Shown: positions 15,924 through 22,912 of the stretch, piece after piece
Position numbering within the stretch: the first letter of the stretch is position 1
Layout of the letters: every line of letters starts with the position of its first letter
Source: an uncultured Flavobacteriales bacterium
GTDB taxonomy: Bacteria > Bacteroidota > Bacteroidia > Flavobacteriales > Crocinitomicaceae
NCBI GenBank assembly: GCA_946480085.1
Contig: CAMLHZ010000025.1
Location: forward strand, 1 to 30,271
Length of the DNA stretch: 30,271 nt
Reading direction: 5' to 3'
Program-made: the position numbers and the translations under genes
Notes under the pieces: model-generated
Seen by the model: only the letters and a program-made list of their open reading frames with translations
What the model was told of the DNA's origin: nothing
Database searches by the model: none

Positions 15924-16874
15924 TTATTTCACTCTTAATTGACGTCCAACTTGCAATAATGTTGTGGGTTTGATACCATTTAAGCTACATAATTTTGAAA
16001 CCGTAGTATTGTTTCTTGATGCAATTTCACCTAAAGTATCGCCTGAACGCACCTTGTAGTAACGCTTAACCGCTGTTGGCGGGGGACTTACTACACCAAT
16101 AGCTTCTCCAGTTGCCTGATAATCTGTTGGCTTTGCTCCTGGTCTGAAAATAGCACTGTGAACCAACAAGTTCTCATCTTTCACCTCTTTCTTAGCGAAA
16201 TCAATTACTTCTTCAGGATTCATGGGAGCATCGTAAAAACGAACTTCAAAATGCAAATGCGCACCATAAGAACGTCCAGTATTTCCACCTAAACCAATTA
16301 CTTCACCTGCGGCAACTTCCTGATCGGGAGCCACTAAATGCTTACTTAAATGAGCATAAAACGTTTCCAAGCCGTTGTAATGACGAATTACGATCAGATT
16401 TCCGAAACCACCGTCATTCCATTTTGCATATCGTACTTTTCCAGCCCAAGCTGCGCGAACAGTGTCGCCAGTATTCAAATCAATATCAATTCCGTTGTGG
16501 TAACGTCCGCTTCTGTATCCGTAACGAGATGTTACAACTCCTGGAGCAGGAATATGAAAATCAGAATGAGCTTCATCTTGAACGCAAAGCCAAACAGTAT
16601 CTTTGATCTTCGACATATCATTTCCTTTCGTAGCTGTAAAGCACGAATTGTTATCCCATTTTTGAGAAAAGTGGTACGTCGTATCGTTGACAAAGTAATT
16701 GTGCAACCAAGGATTCAAGACTCCATCGAAGCCTTTGTCTTCCATGTATTTCCAGGTTCTGTTGCTGTATATCAGCATTGTTCCTTCAGGTGTTTCTAAA
16801 GTATCCAGAACTGTTTGAGCGTTCACGCTAAGCGAACATGCGACTAAGAAAAATAGTAAGATTTTTTTCAACAT
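15924..16874 (-). CDS. Exported LysM-containing M23 (LytM-type) peptidoglycan peptidase
   Basis: This 316-residue exported protein is a likely zinc endopeptidase acting on peptidoglycan cross-bridges or stems. A signal peptide MLKKILLFFLVACSLSVNAQ opens it. The M23 domain spans about 105-230, with the metal and catalytic residues in HNGID (His126, Asp130), AHL (His175) and HLH (His206, His208). All are present, so it should be active. A C-terminal LysM domain (about 272-316, YYKVRSGDTLGEIASRNNTT...LQVGRQLRVK) would bind glycan. The frame is open 14 codons further upstream to a TTG, but that TTG is part of a perfect -7 promoter box, so the ATG at 16874 with the signal peptide is the right start. 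Confidence 0.92.
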   Translation of the reverse strand: MLKKILLFFLVACSLSVNAQTVLDTLETPEGTMLIYSNRTWKYMEDKGFDGVLNPWLHNYFVNDTTYHFSQKWDNNSCFTATKGNDMSKIKDTVWLCVQDEAHSDFHIPAPGVVTSRYGYRSGRYHNGIDIDLNTGDTVRAAWAGKVRYAKWNDGGFGNLIVIRHYNGLETFYAHLSKHLVAPDQEVAAGEVIGLGGNTGRSYGAHLHFEVRFYDAPMNPEEVIDFAKKEVKDENLLVHSAIFRPGAKPTDYQATGEAIGVVSPPPTAVKRYYKVRSGDTLGEIASRNNTTVSKLCSLNGIKPTTLLQVGRQLRVK

Positions 16875-16913
16875 ATCGTGTTTCGGGTTTGTGGGAATTT
16901 TAGCTCTCGCCGG

Positions 16914-16942
16914 CAAAGATAAGCCATTTGGCTAGAAACCAA
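16914..16942 (-). promoter_or_regulatory. Promoter of the M23 peptidase gene, with a palindrome in the spacer
   Basis: On the minus strand, TTG (16942-16940), an 18-nt spacer and a perfect TATCTTTG (16921-16914) fit the Bacteroidota consensus. The spacer contains the 12-bp inverted repeat AGCCAAATGGCT (16933-16922), which abuts the -7 box and could bind a dimeric regulator. The predicted start gives a leader of about 35 nt to the ATG at 16874. Confidence 0.6.
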
Positions 16943-16954
16943 GTCTAAAAAAAG

Positions 16955-17842
16955 TTAACGTGTGCTTTTTCTATCCTTTTGAACCTCTATACTTTTACGG
17001 TCAACATCAGCTATAAATAACTCGTAAACAAGATCTTCATTAGGTTTCACCAAGTCCACATAACCTCTTGAACCATAAGCCTGAGAAGCAGGAACGAGCA
17101 CTGTACATTTATCGTACATCTGTGCACCTGTTAACCCAATTTTCAATCCAGGAACCAAAGACGGATCTGTCATTGTAAACGTAAAAGGCATGTTTCGCTG
17201 ATAGCTGTTATCGTATCGCGGATTGCTCTTTGTTCCTACAAAATAGTCGATTGCGACCTCAGAATTGTTTTTGATCTGACCAATTTCAAGATCTTCGTTT
17301 CGCTCATGAACCCAGAACTTCACTCCTTTTTCAACTTTTGTAGGATTGATTTTCTTTCCAACTCGCATCAAAATAATGTTTGGTGAATTTGGCGGAACTT
17401 TTCCCGGAATACCTTTTTCACCTCTTGCCATTTTTGCAGGAAGATAAATTTCAACGAAATCGCCTTGCTTCAATTCTGCCATTGCAATATCCCAGCCTGG
17501 AGTTTGAAGATTGTAACCAAACAAATAAGGAAACCATTCTTTCTTGATCATGTGATTTCCGTCAACCACGGTCCCGTTTTCCAATTTCACTTTGAAATTC
17601 AACTCGTACATGTTTCCTTGTTCAAGTGCCAGACCATCTCCCTTTTTAAACCATTGAATTTGAATGCCGTTCATGAATCGCTTCTTGTCGACAATGGTTT
17701 TTAATGGCTCAATCGCCTTTTCAGAATCTGAAAGTCCGTCAGTAGAACGAACAGTATCGGATTGTACAGGCTCGTCAGGAACCGTTTCTGAAACACAAGC
17801 AGACAATAATAGTCCGCTAAAAAGTATCCATCCAAATTTCAT
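16955..17842 (-). CDS. Lipoprotein with two FKBP-type peptidyl-prolyl isomerase domains
   Basis: The 295 residues start with a lipoprotein signal, MKFGWILFSGLLLSAC, with Cys16 as the lipid site. Two FKBP-like domains follow. The first (about 72-165) has GWDIAMAELKQGDFVEIYLPAKMARG and the second (about 190-290) has YDNSYQ, PFTFTM, VPGLKIGLTG and ASQAYG. FKBP domains catalyse cis-trans isomerisation at proline or act as chaperones, here probably in the periplasm. In the first domain the usual Tyr of the AYG loop is Arg (ARG). In the second the Tyr is kept but the pocket-floor Trp is Leu (PGLK instead of PGW). It lies 6 nt after the GldI-like gene and ends the nrnA-gldI-FKBP operon. Confidence 0.88.
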   Translation of the reverse strand: MKFGWILFSGLLLSACVSETVPDEPVQSDTVRSTDGLSDSEKAIEPLKTIVDKKRFMNGIQIQWFKKGDGLALEQGNMYELNFKVKLENGTVVDGNHMIKKEWFPYLFGYNLQTPGWDIAMAELKQGDFVEIYLPAKMARGEKGIPGKVPPNSPNIILMRVGKKINPTKVEKGVKFWVHERNEDLEIGQIKNNSEVAIDYFVGTKSNPRYDNSYQRNMPFTFTMTDPSLVPGLKIGLTGAQMYDKCTVLVPASQAYGSRGYVDLVKPNEDLVYELFIADVDRKSIEVQKDRKSTR

Positions 17843-17848
17843 ATCTAT

Positions 17849-18361
17849 CTATTGTAATTCTATTAGTTCAATATCAACCACCAGTGGTGACAATGGCGGA
17901 ATGTCTTTCATATCACCAACCAGTCCATGCGCCAAATGACTTGGAAAAATCAGTTTTGCCTTTTCCCCAACCCGCATGCGTTTTATTCCTTCATGAATTC
18001 CTGATTCAATTTGACTGTTGTCAACTCTGAAGATATCCAATTCGTCATCAGGTGTTTGGTAAACCACTTTACCATCCAATAATGAAACTTTGTATTCTAC
18101 CTTCGCATCTTGTCCAACCTTTGCTTGTTCGCCTTCTGTCTTTACAATGGGCATGTAGCGCAGACCAGAACCGGTTTCAATTATTTCCTTGCCTTCAAAA
18201 TGCGACAGGAACAATTTAATATCCATATCCTGTTCTTCAGCAAAGTCTTTGTTCATGGCAATCGACTTTTCTGTATTCCATTCAGGATCTTGTTTTGGTT
18301 TTTCATCGTTTCCACAACTTACCAAAATCAATAAAAGAGCTATGCTTAACCACTTATTCAT
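17849..18361 (-). CDS. gldI: GldI-like FKBP lipoprotein
   Basis: This 170-residue lipoprotein has a signal ending LILVSC (Cys16) and a single FKBP domain at about 80-170 (AKVEYKVSLLDGKVVYQT, IESGIHEGIKRMRVGEKAKLIF, IPPLSPLVVDIELIEL). The family and its place beside an nrnA-type phosphoesterase fit GldI, a lipoprotein needed for gliding and T9SS function in Flavobacterium johnsoniae. By family alignment several FKBP pocket residues are replaced: the Trp is Ile (SGIHEG), the Tyr of AYG is His (AHG), and the aromatic of the last strand is Val. A chaperone role rather than strong isomerase activity is possible. Its ATG overlaps the nrnA stop by 4 nt. Whether this organism glides cannot be told. 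Confidence 0.8.
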   Translation of the reverse strand: MNKWLSIALLLILVSCGNDEKPKQDPEWNTEKSIAMNKDFAEEQDMDIKLFLSHFEGKEIIETGSGLRYMPIVKTEGEQAKVGQDAKVEYKVSLLDGKVVYQTPDDELDIFRVDNSQIESGIHEGIKRMRVGEKAKLIFPSHLAHGLVGDMKDIPPLSPLVVDIELIELQ

Positions 18362-19362
18362 GATACAGGAATAAAATCTTTGACATTGGTTACAAATTTA
18401 TTGATTGTTGCTTCCATACTTTCTTCAGAAACACCTCCGGAAGCATAAGCATGTCCACCGCCATTAAAATGTGCGGCAGCCAGTTCATTTACGAAGTAAT
18501 CCCCTTTTGAGCGGAACGACATCTTGATCTTTCCTTCTTTTTCAGCAAAGAAAACGGCCATTTTAATTCCCTGAATCCCTAAAATTTGATTTACCAATCC
18601 TTCCGTATCGCCTTTTTGAGCATTGAAACGATTGGACTCTTCCTCTGTTAGGGAAGCATACGCAACAGGACAATCGGTTAAACAAACCAATTTTTCAGAT
18701 AAAGCATAACCTTTCAGACGAATTCTATCCAGGGTATTTGTATCATAAACAGCTTCATGGATATCGCTATGAACAACTCCTAAATCCAATAAATCCGCAA
18801 CAATTCTATGTGTTTCAGCTTTTACAGATGGAAAACGAAACGAACCCGTGTCGGTCATAATTCCGAGATAAATACAAGTACCAATTGTCGGATCAAGCAA
18901 TTCTGTTTTAGAAATATCAGCAATCCACTGATAAATAAGCTGAGCTGTAGAACATGCGCTTGTATCAGAAATGGTGAAGTCACAAAAATCTGCCGGTTGT
19001 AAATGATGATCGATCATCACTTTCACTGCAGCAGAACTTTCAAGTGGAACCTGCATGAGCTCACCAACTCGGGAAGGGTGATTGTAGTCTAAGCAGAAAA
19101 TTACATCCGCCTCCTCCAAATGAAGAATTGCCTCAATGGGATTGCGCTCCAAAGAAATAATTTCATTTTGTCCGGGAACCCAGCTTAAAAACTCAGGCGA
19201 CGGATCAGGATGAACCACATAAACGTTATCAAACGATTTCTTCAGAAAATGATAAAGCGCTAAGGAACTACCAATTGAATCACCGTCGGGCGACTTATGA
19301 GCCGTAATAACGATCTTGTTTTTACCTTGAATTGAATTCCAAATGGATTGAGCAACTGACAT
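18358..19362 (-). CDS. nrnA: DHH/DHHA1 phosphoesterase, NrnA-type oligoribonuclease/pAp phosphatase
   Basis: This 334-residue cytoplasmic enzyme most likely degrades very short RNAs (nanoRNA) and dephosphorylates 3'-phosphoadenosine 5'-phosphate. The DHH domain has all its metal motifs: HKSPDGDSIGS (His22, Asp26, Asp28), LDYN (Asp92), IDHH (Asp118, His119, His120) and GIMTDTGSF (Asp171). The C-terminal DHHA1 domain carries the substrate-binding FNGGGHAYASGG near 299-310. Length and motif order are normal for NrnA. Cyclic-di-nucleotide phosphodiesterases of the GdpP class share the domains but have extra membrane and PAS parts that are absent here. It heads the operon with gldI (ATGA overlap) and the double FKBP lipoprotein. 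Confidence 0.93.
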   Translation of the reverse strand: MSVAQSIWNSIQGKNKIVITAHKSPDGDSIGSSLALYHFLKKSFDNVYVVHPDPSPEFLSWVPGQNEIISLERNPIEAILHLEEADVIFCLDYNHPSRVGELMQVPLESSAAVKVMIDHHLQPADFCDFTISDTSACSTAQLIYQWIADISKTELLDPTIGTCIYLGIMTDTGSFRFPSVKAETHRIVADLLDLGVVHSDIHEAVYDTNTLDRIRLKGYALSEKLVCLTDCPVAYASLTEEESNRFNAQKGDTEGLVNQILGIQGIKMAVFFAEKEGKIKMSFRSKGDYFVNELAAAHFNGGGHAYASGGVSEESMEATINKFVTNVKDFIPVS

Positions 19363-19410
19363 AATAAAATAAGGGCACTAATTTAAATTTCGGATCTTGT
19401 TGAAAGACTA

Positions 19411-19445
19411 CAAAAAAGTAATGCCCCGTAAAGTTACGAGGCATT
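19411..19445 (-). terminator. Rho-independent terminator of the lipoprotein/secreted pair
   Basis: On the minus strand, AATGCCTCGTA and TACGGGGCATT form an 11-bp stem with one wobble and a 4-nt loop, followed by AC and six T. It lies 29 nt past the stop codon at 19475 and upstream of nrnA. Confidence 0.85.
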
Positions 19446-19474
19446 TATAAAAGAGTTACTAAAACCTAGTTTAA

Positions 19475-19960
19475 TTACAAACCTAGTTTTGTTGATTTTT
19501 TATCTTCAACAAGAACACCAATACATGTTGGCTTTTTCTTATCACCACCAGTTAAGGTAACGGCTACGAAAATTTTTCTTGTTTTATCAGTACTAAACTC
19601 AAGCGATTCATTGCTTGAAGAATTTGCCAACACCTTTTTCTCACGTTTGTAAGTCGTAGCACCGTTAACGGTTTTCTTGTCGTTAGCCAACTCATAGATC
19701 TCACAAGAAATTGTCCCTGTTCCACCTTCTGAAAGCTTCGTAGTTAATCGATAATCGTTTCCTGGCTGTGCAACAAATGACATTTCATACGTCTTGTCGG
19801 AAGTAATGTATCCTGTTCTTGATTGAGAACTTACATAAAACTTCGGTGTTTCTTTACTTTTTTCCTTCAGATGAGCTTTGTGAATTGTTTCAATATCCGG
19901 ACACTGTGCGTAAACAGATGTAAAAACCGAAAAAATCAATAGAGCAAAAATTGCTTTCAT
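19475..19960 (-). CDS. Small exported protein of unknown function
   Basis: This 161-residue protein has a signal peptide (MKAIFALLIFSVFTSVYAQ, cleaved near residue 18). The mature part has many Lys and Ser/Thr residues and alternating strand-like segments (MSFVAQPGNDYRLTTKL, GTISCEIYELANDKKT, SLEFSTDKTRKIFVAVTLTGG). These suggest a small beta-sandwich with three cysteines. I do not recognise the family. It follows a lipoprotein gene by 11 nt and ends at a strong terminator, so the two are probably co-transcribed. There is no T9SS tail and no lipobox. Confidence 0.8.
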   Translation of the reverse strand: MKAIFALLIFSVFTSVYAQCPDIETIHKAHLKEKSKETPKFYVSSQSRTGYITSDKTYEMSFVAQPGNDYRLTTKLSEGGTGTISCEIYELANDKKTVNGATTYKREKKVLANSSSNESLEFSTDKTRKIFVAVTLTGGDKKKPTCIGVLVEDKKSTKLGL

Positions 19961-19971
19961 ATCTCTTACAA

Positions 19972-20835
19972 TTAAATAGTGATGATTTGTTTACGAATAG
20001 TACCAATTTTAGTACTAAGTTCTTTAAAACATTTCTCAGTAAGCTTGCATTTTTCACCGCCCGAGAAAGTTAATTTTCCGTTGTTATTGCTAACGTTAGT
20101 TTCGCCGCTTGAACACTGAAGACCTTCATAAACCTTCAACACTTCTTCTATTTCAGAAATGTAAAGCGCAACATTTTTATCATTCTTGTAACTGAACAAG
20201 AACTCCAATAAATTTTCTGCAACAACTTTTTGATCGGCAATAGCCTGATCTAACTTCGCTGATTTTCCAAATCCTTTGGAAGAACCGATCATCAAGTGCA
20301 TAGATTCAACCCATCCACCAACAAGCATTAAAGAAAGTTCTGTTCCTTTATCGATCTCGATTAGACGACGGAAAGCCTTATTGTACGTTTTATCGCTTAA
20401 ACGGAAAAGAGAATCTGCGTTTCCATCCCATTTCTTAGCCATTTCGCCAAGTTCAGTTCCAAAAACCTGAGCAATTCCGATATCATTCCCTAGTTTTTCC
20501 AACTTCCCGAAGTAGCTTAAATACTGATCAGTTTCGTTGAAAGCGGTCAAATAAGCAATATCGGCAGTGTAACCCCCAAAATTCAGTGCTTTTTGACTTC
20601 CGCTTGTATACTTATCAGCCATTTTAGCATCGTGCATGATGGAAGTGTTCTTTTCAACACCCATATCAGCGATTAGTGAAAACTGGTCTGAGGGAGAAGG
20701 AATGTTGTAGTCAACGATAGCATCCGTTTCAACTGAAGTAGTTTCTTCTTCGCTTTCAATCGTTTTTTTCTCTTCACCTCCACAAGCTACAAGTACAAGT
20801 AATGCAGCTCCAAAGAGTAAGTGTTTATTTCTCAT
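19972..20835 (-). CDS. Helical lipoprotein of a Bacteroidota family of unknown function
   Basis: This 287-residue lipoprotein has a signal, MRNKHLLFGAALLVLVAC, ending in Cys18, and is followed by a Glu/Thr-rich linker. The mature part is mainly helical (SQKALNFGGYTADIAYLTAFNE, a run near 170-215, and EIEEVLKVYEGL). I recall lipoproteins with IPSP and ALNxGxYxADxxY motifs in many Bacteroidota, all without a known function. The frame is open 17 codons further upstream, but that extension would bury the lipoprotein signal, and a promoter-like -7 box (20861-20854) lies within it, so the ATG at 20835 is preferred. It is followed after 11 nt by a secreted partner gene. Confidence 0.82.
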   Translation of the reverse strand: MRNKHLLFGAALLVLVACGGEEKKTIESEEETTSVETDAIVDYNIPSPSDQFSLIADMGVEKNTSIMHDAKMADKYTSGSQKALNFGGYTADIAYLTAFNETDQYLSYFGKLEKLGNDIGIAQVFGTELGEMAKKWDGNADSLFRLSDKTYNKAFRRLIEIDKGTELSLMLVGGWVESMHLMIGSSKGFGKSAKLDQAIADQKVVAENLLEFLFSYKNDKNVALYISEIEEVLKVYEGLQCSSGETNVSNNNGKLTFSGGEKCKLTEKCFKELSTKIGTIRKQIITI

Positions 20836-20853
20836 AAAAAATAAATAGTAGTG

Positions 20854-20886
20854 CGAATCTAATGAAAACTTCACAAAGTTTGTCAA
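20854..20886 (-). promoter_or_regulatory. Promoter of the helical lipoprotein gene
   Basis: On the minus strand, TTG (20886-20884) followed by AC, a 22-nt spacer in total, and TAGATTCG (20861-20854) match the Bacteroidota pattern with one mismatch in the -7 box. The near-palindrome ACAAAGTTTGT lies within the spacer (20873-20883). Confidence 0.4.
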
Positions 20887-20956
20887 TTAACTCGGTTTTC
20901 GATTCTAAACGAAAAGAACTATTCTCAAACAAATAAGGACGAAAAACTCAATTATT

Positions 20957-21015
20957 ACCACAAAGAAAGAAGAGCGCAAAGATTTCTTTCCTTTGCGCTC
21001 TTCTTTCTTTGCGGT
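20957..21015. repeat. Intergenic hairpin with 25-bp arms of the cgcaaag type
   Basis: The arms at 20957-20981 and 20991-21015 are reverse complements with a single mismatch, around a 9-nt loop (atttctttc). The arm sequence is a string of caaag, gcaaag and gaaag words. No T run follows directly on either strand. It separates dapA from the lipoprotein gene and might end dapA transcription by structure alone. Confidence 0.85.
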
Positions 21016-21081
21016 TTATTTTCTAACACATATAGGGTGTTATATATCTTTTTGTGAAGGGTCTGATCTATAAAATTAGAA

Positions 21082-21963
21082 TTACCCCAAAACAGCCAAC
21101 TTACGTGTTTCAGCGATAATACTTGCTTTTAATCCTTCAGAAACCTGGACTAGCGGTAAACGCATGTGAGGCGCCATCCAACCCAATTCCTCCAAAGCAA
21201 TCTTCACTCCACCAGGATTTCCCTCAGCGAAGAATAACTTGGTAATCGGCAATAAATCGTAATGTAATTTACGCGCTGTTTCGTAGTCGCCTTTTAAAGA
21301 TGCTGCAACCATTTGTGAAAATTGAGCCGGGAATGAATTCGCGACAACAGATATAACACCTTGTCCACCTGCCGCAATAATTGGAAGCGTAATAGCATCA
21401 TCACCTGAAAGTAATAAGAAGTCAGCCGGTTTACAGCGAATGATCTCCATGATCTGCTCCATATTTCCTGAAGCTTCTTTCATGGCAACCAAATTTTTTA
21501 CTTCAGCCAATTCCAAGGTAGTTTCAGCCAACATATTTGAACCTGTTCTTCCCGGAACATTGTACATGATAATTGGCAAATCCGTTGAATCAGCCAATGC
21601 TTTGTAATGCGCTACATAGCCGCGTTGAATTGGCTTATTGTAATATGGTGCAACAGAAAGAATTCCATCAACTCCTGAAGGCACATTCTTCAATGCTTCA
21701 CAAACAGCCAGCGTGTTGTTTCCTCCCACTCCGTAAACAATCGGAAGCGCACCATTGTTCTCTTCCTGAACAGTTGCAAGTACCTTCTTCTTTTCATCGG
21801 CAGTAAGCGTTGGCGATTCACCTGTTGTACCTTGCACAACCAGGAAATTGATTCCACCGGCAATTTGCTCACGCACCAATCTGCGTAACGCCGGGTAATC
21901 AATCGACATATCTGCTAAAAATGGTGTTACCAAAGCAACACCCGAGCCTTTGAATTGATTCAT
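21082..21963 (-). CDS. dapA: 4-hydroxy-tetrahydrodipicolinate synthase DapA
   Basis: DapA condenses pyruvate with aspartate semialdehyde, the first committed step toward diaminopimelate (cell wall) and lysine. The 293-residue TIM-barrel has all the key residues. GTTGES is at 45-50 with Thr46 and Thr47, YNVPGRTG at 134-141 has Tyr134 and Arg139, and the Schiff-base lysine is Lys162 in MKEASGN. These match E. coli Thr44/Thr45, Tyr133, Arg138 and Lys161. In other Flavobacteriia dapA usually sits directly upstream of bamD; here about 5.2 kb of other genes intervene. A perfect -7 box lies 31 nt upstream of the ATG. Confidence 0.97.
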   Translation of the reverse strand: MNQFKGSGVALVTPFLADMSIDYPALRRLVREQIAGGINFLVVQGTTGESPTLTADEKKKVLATVQEENNGALPIVYGVGGNNTLAVCEALKNVPSGVDGILSVAPYYNKPIQRGYVAHYKALADSTDLPIIMYNVPGRTGSNMLAETTLELAEVKNLVAMKEASGNMEQIMEIIRCKPADFLLLSGDDAITLPIIAAGGQGVISVVANSFPAQFSQMVAASLKGDYETARKLHYDLLPITKLFFAEGNPGGVKIALEELGWMAPHMRLPLVQVSEGLKASIIAETRKLAVLG

Positions 21964-21993
21964 TTTACGGTTTATTTAATGTAAAAACTAGTG

Positions 21994-22001
21994 CAAAAAT
22001 A
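21994..22001 (-). promoter_or_regulatory. -7 promoter box of dapA
   Basis: TATTTTTG on the minus strand is a perfect TAnnTTTG box, 30 nt before the dapA ATG. No TTG is found 17-23 nt further upstream, so the -33 element is weak or absent. Confidence 0.35.
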
Positions 22002-22150
22002 GGGAATAATCGTCACCCATGATTTCTTTCAGTACGAAATAATTTAACTAAATGTTGTTTTTAATGATTCTTTGTGAATTTAATGTATCTGCTTTTAGCA
22101 AAAGCAAATTCATTCTTACATTAGCGGTGAATGAATTCGGTAAGAGAAGC

Positions 22151-22690
22151 ATGGACAATTCCAATTATACAACTAAATCAAAAAAGCGACTTATTATCTG
22201 GTGCTCAACGATAATCACTTTTGGCGCTATCCTGTATAAGGTTTTCCTTGATGGTGGAAGTATTTTACTGAAACATTGGTGGTACACGTTGCCTTTGATC
22301 ATTGTTTACTTCTTATACAAGAAAGAAAAAGTCAGAAGAATTAAGGTTCATATTGTGCTTCTTGTGATTTTCAACCTGCTTTTTTGCCTACAGTATGTTC
22401 TTCCAAAAAGTCCATTTGTTCATGAAATCAATTCAACTTATACCGTTAGAAATTATTCGAATCCAACTGCTCTTTTATCTTGTGGAACCAATTTCTACAT
22501 TAAAAAGAACTATTGGTGGGGATATAAAACCCGAACATTGGTTTCGAATCAGAAGTGCTTTATGGAGAATGACCTAAAGTTGGTTGAAATAGAAAGTGAC
22601 ACCGTACATTTGACATTTAATCAGCCAGGAGCAGATACATTATATGAAACGAACTATTCCTTTTCGTTGAAACAATTGTTTGAAGAATAA
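22151..22690 (+). CDS. Small membrane protein of unknown function, the only plus-strand gene
   Basis: From the ATG at 22151 this gene encodes 179 residues. A short basic N-terminus (MDNSNYTTKSKKR) leads into three hydrophobic segments (about 14-34, 43-57 and 66-86 of this form). A soluble C-terminal part of about 90 residues follows, with YTVRNYSNP, LLSCGTNFYIKKNYWWGY and HLTFNQPGADTLYETNYSF. The frame is open to an earlier ATG at 22052, which would add 33 residues; the later start is preferred because it gives a normal basic lead into the first membrane segment. A perfect small hairpin GCTTTTAGCAAAAGC (22091-22105) lies in the extension. No family is recognised and no good promoter was found. 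Confidence 0.65.
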   Translation: MDNSNYTTKSKKRLIIWCSTIITFGAILYKVFLDGGSILLKHWWYTLPLIIVYFLYKKEKVRRIKVHIVLLVIFNLLFCLQYVLPKSPFVHEINSTYTVRNYSNPTALLSCGTNFYIKKNYWWGYKTRTLVSNQKCFMENDLKLVEIESDTVHLTFNQPGADTLYETNYSFSLKQLFEE

Positions 22691-22722
22691 AAAATCCCGA
22701 CCTGTTTTCACAAATCGGGATT
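22686..22722. terminator. Convergent terminator between the plus-strand gene and the toxin-like pair
   Basis: AATCCCGA (22693-22700) and TCGGGATT (22715-22722) form an 8-bp stem with a 14-nt loop. On the minus strand it is followed by a run of six T counted from the stem, a good end for the pair at 22742-23481. On the plus strand only TTCATTTC follows, so it is weaker there. Confidence 0.75.
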
Positions 22723-22741
22723 CATTTCTAATCTCTATCTT

Positions 22742-22912
22742 TTAAGACTTCACTATTTCCATAGTGAACGGATCCAATTCAACGATCTTTCCGTTTCTCT
22801 CAACCACAATTGTACTTTTTTTGTACTTCTTGAACTCAATCATGCGATCGTAGGCCAACTGAAAACCAACTTTCAGTTTTTCTTTCAATTCCTTATGCTG
22901 TTTGTCTGTCAT
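22742..22912 (-). CDS. 56-residue partner of the zeta-toxin-like kinase, candidate antitoxin
   Basis: A short open frame runs from the ATG at 22912 to TAA at 22742. The product has a charged helical N-terminal half (MTDKQHKELKEKLKVGFQLA, then YDRMIEFKKYKK) and a small beta hairpin-like end (STIVVERNGKIVELDPFT). Its ATG overlaps the TGA of the kinase gene (ATGA), so it is probably translationally coupled, and a terminator follows 20 nt later. I recall similar proteins of about 60 residues, with IEFKK and VVxRNGKIV motifs, next to COG4185 kinases in Bacteroidota. The antitoxin role is an inference from this pairing. The order, toxin first and antitoxin second, is unusual for classical epsilon-zeta. 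Confidence 0.75.
   Translation of the reverse strand: MTDKQHKELKEKLKVGFQLAYDRMIEFKKYKKSTIVVERNGKIVELDPFTMEIVKS

Noticed and set aside
16875..16916. Fourteen-codon N-terminal extension of the M23 peptidase beginning at TTG
   Set aside because: The extension precedes a standard signal peptide, and its TTG forms part of a perfect -7 promoter box, so it would not be transcribed as a start.
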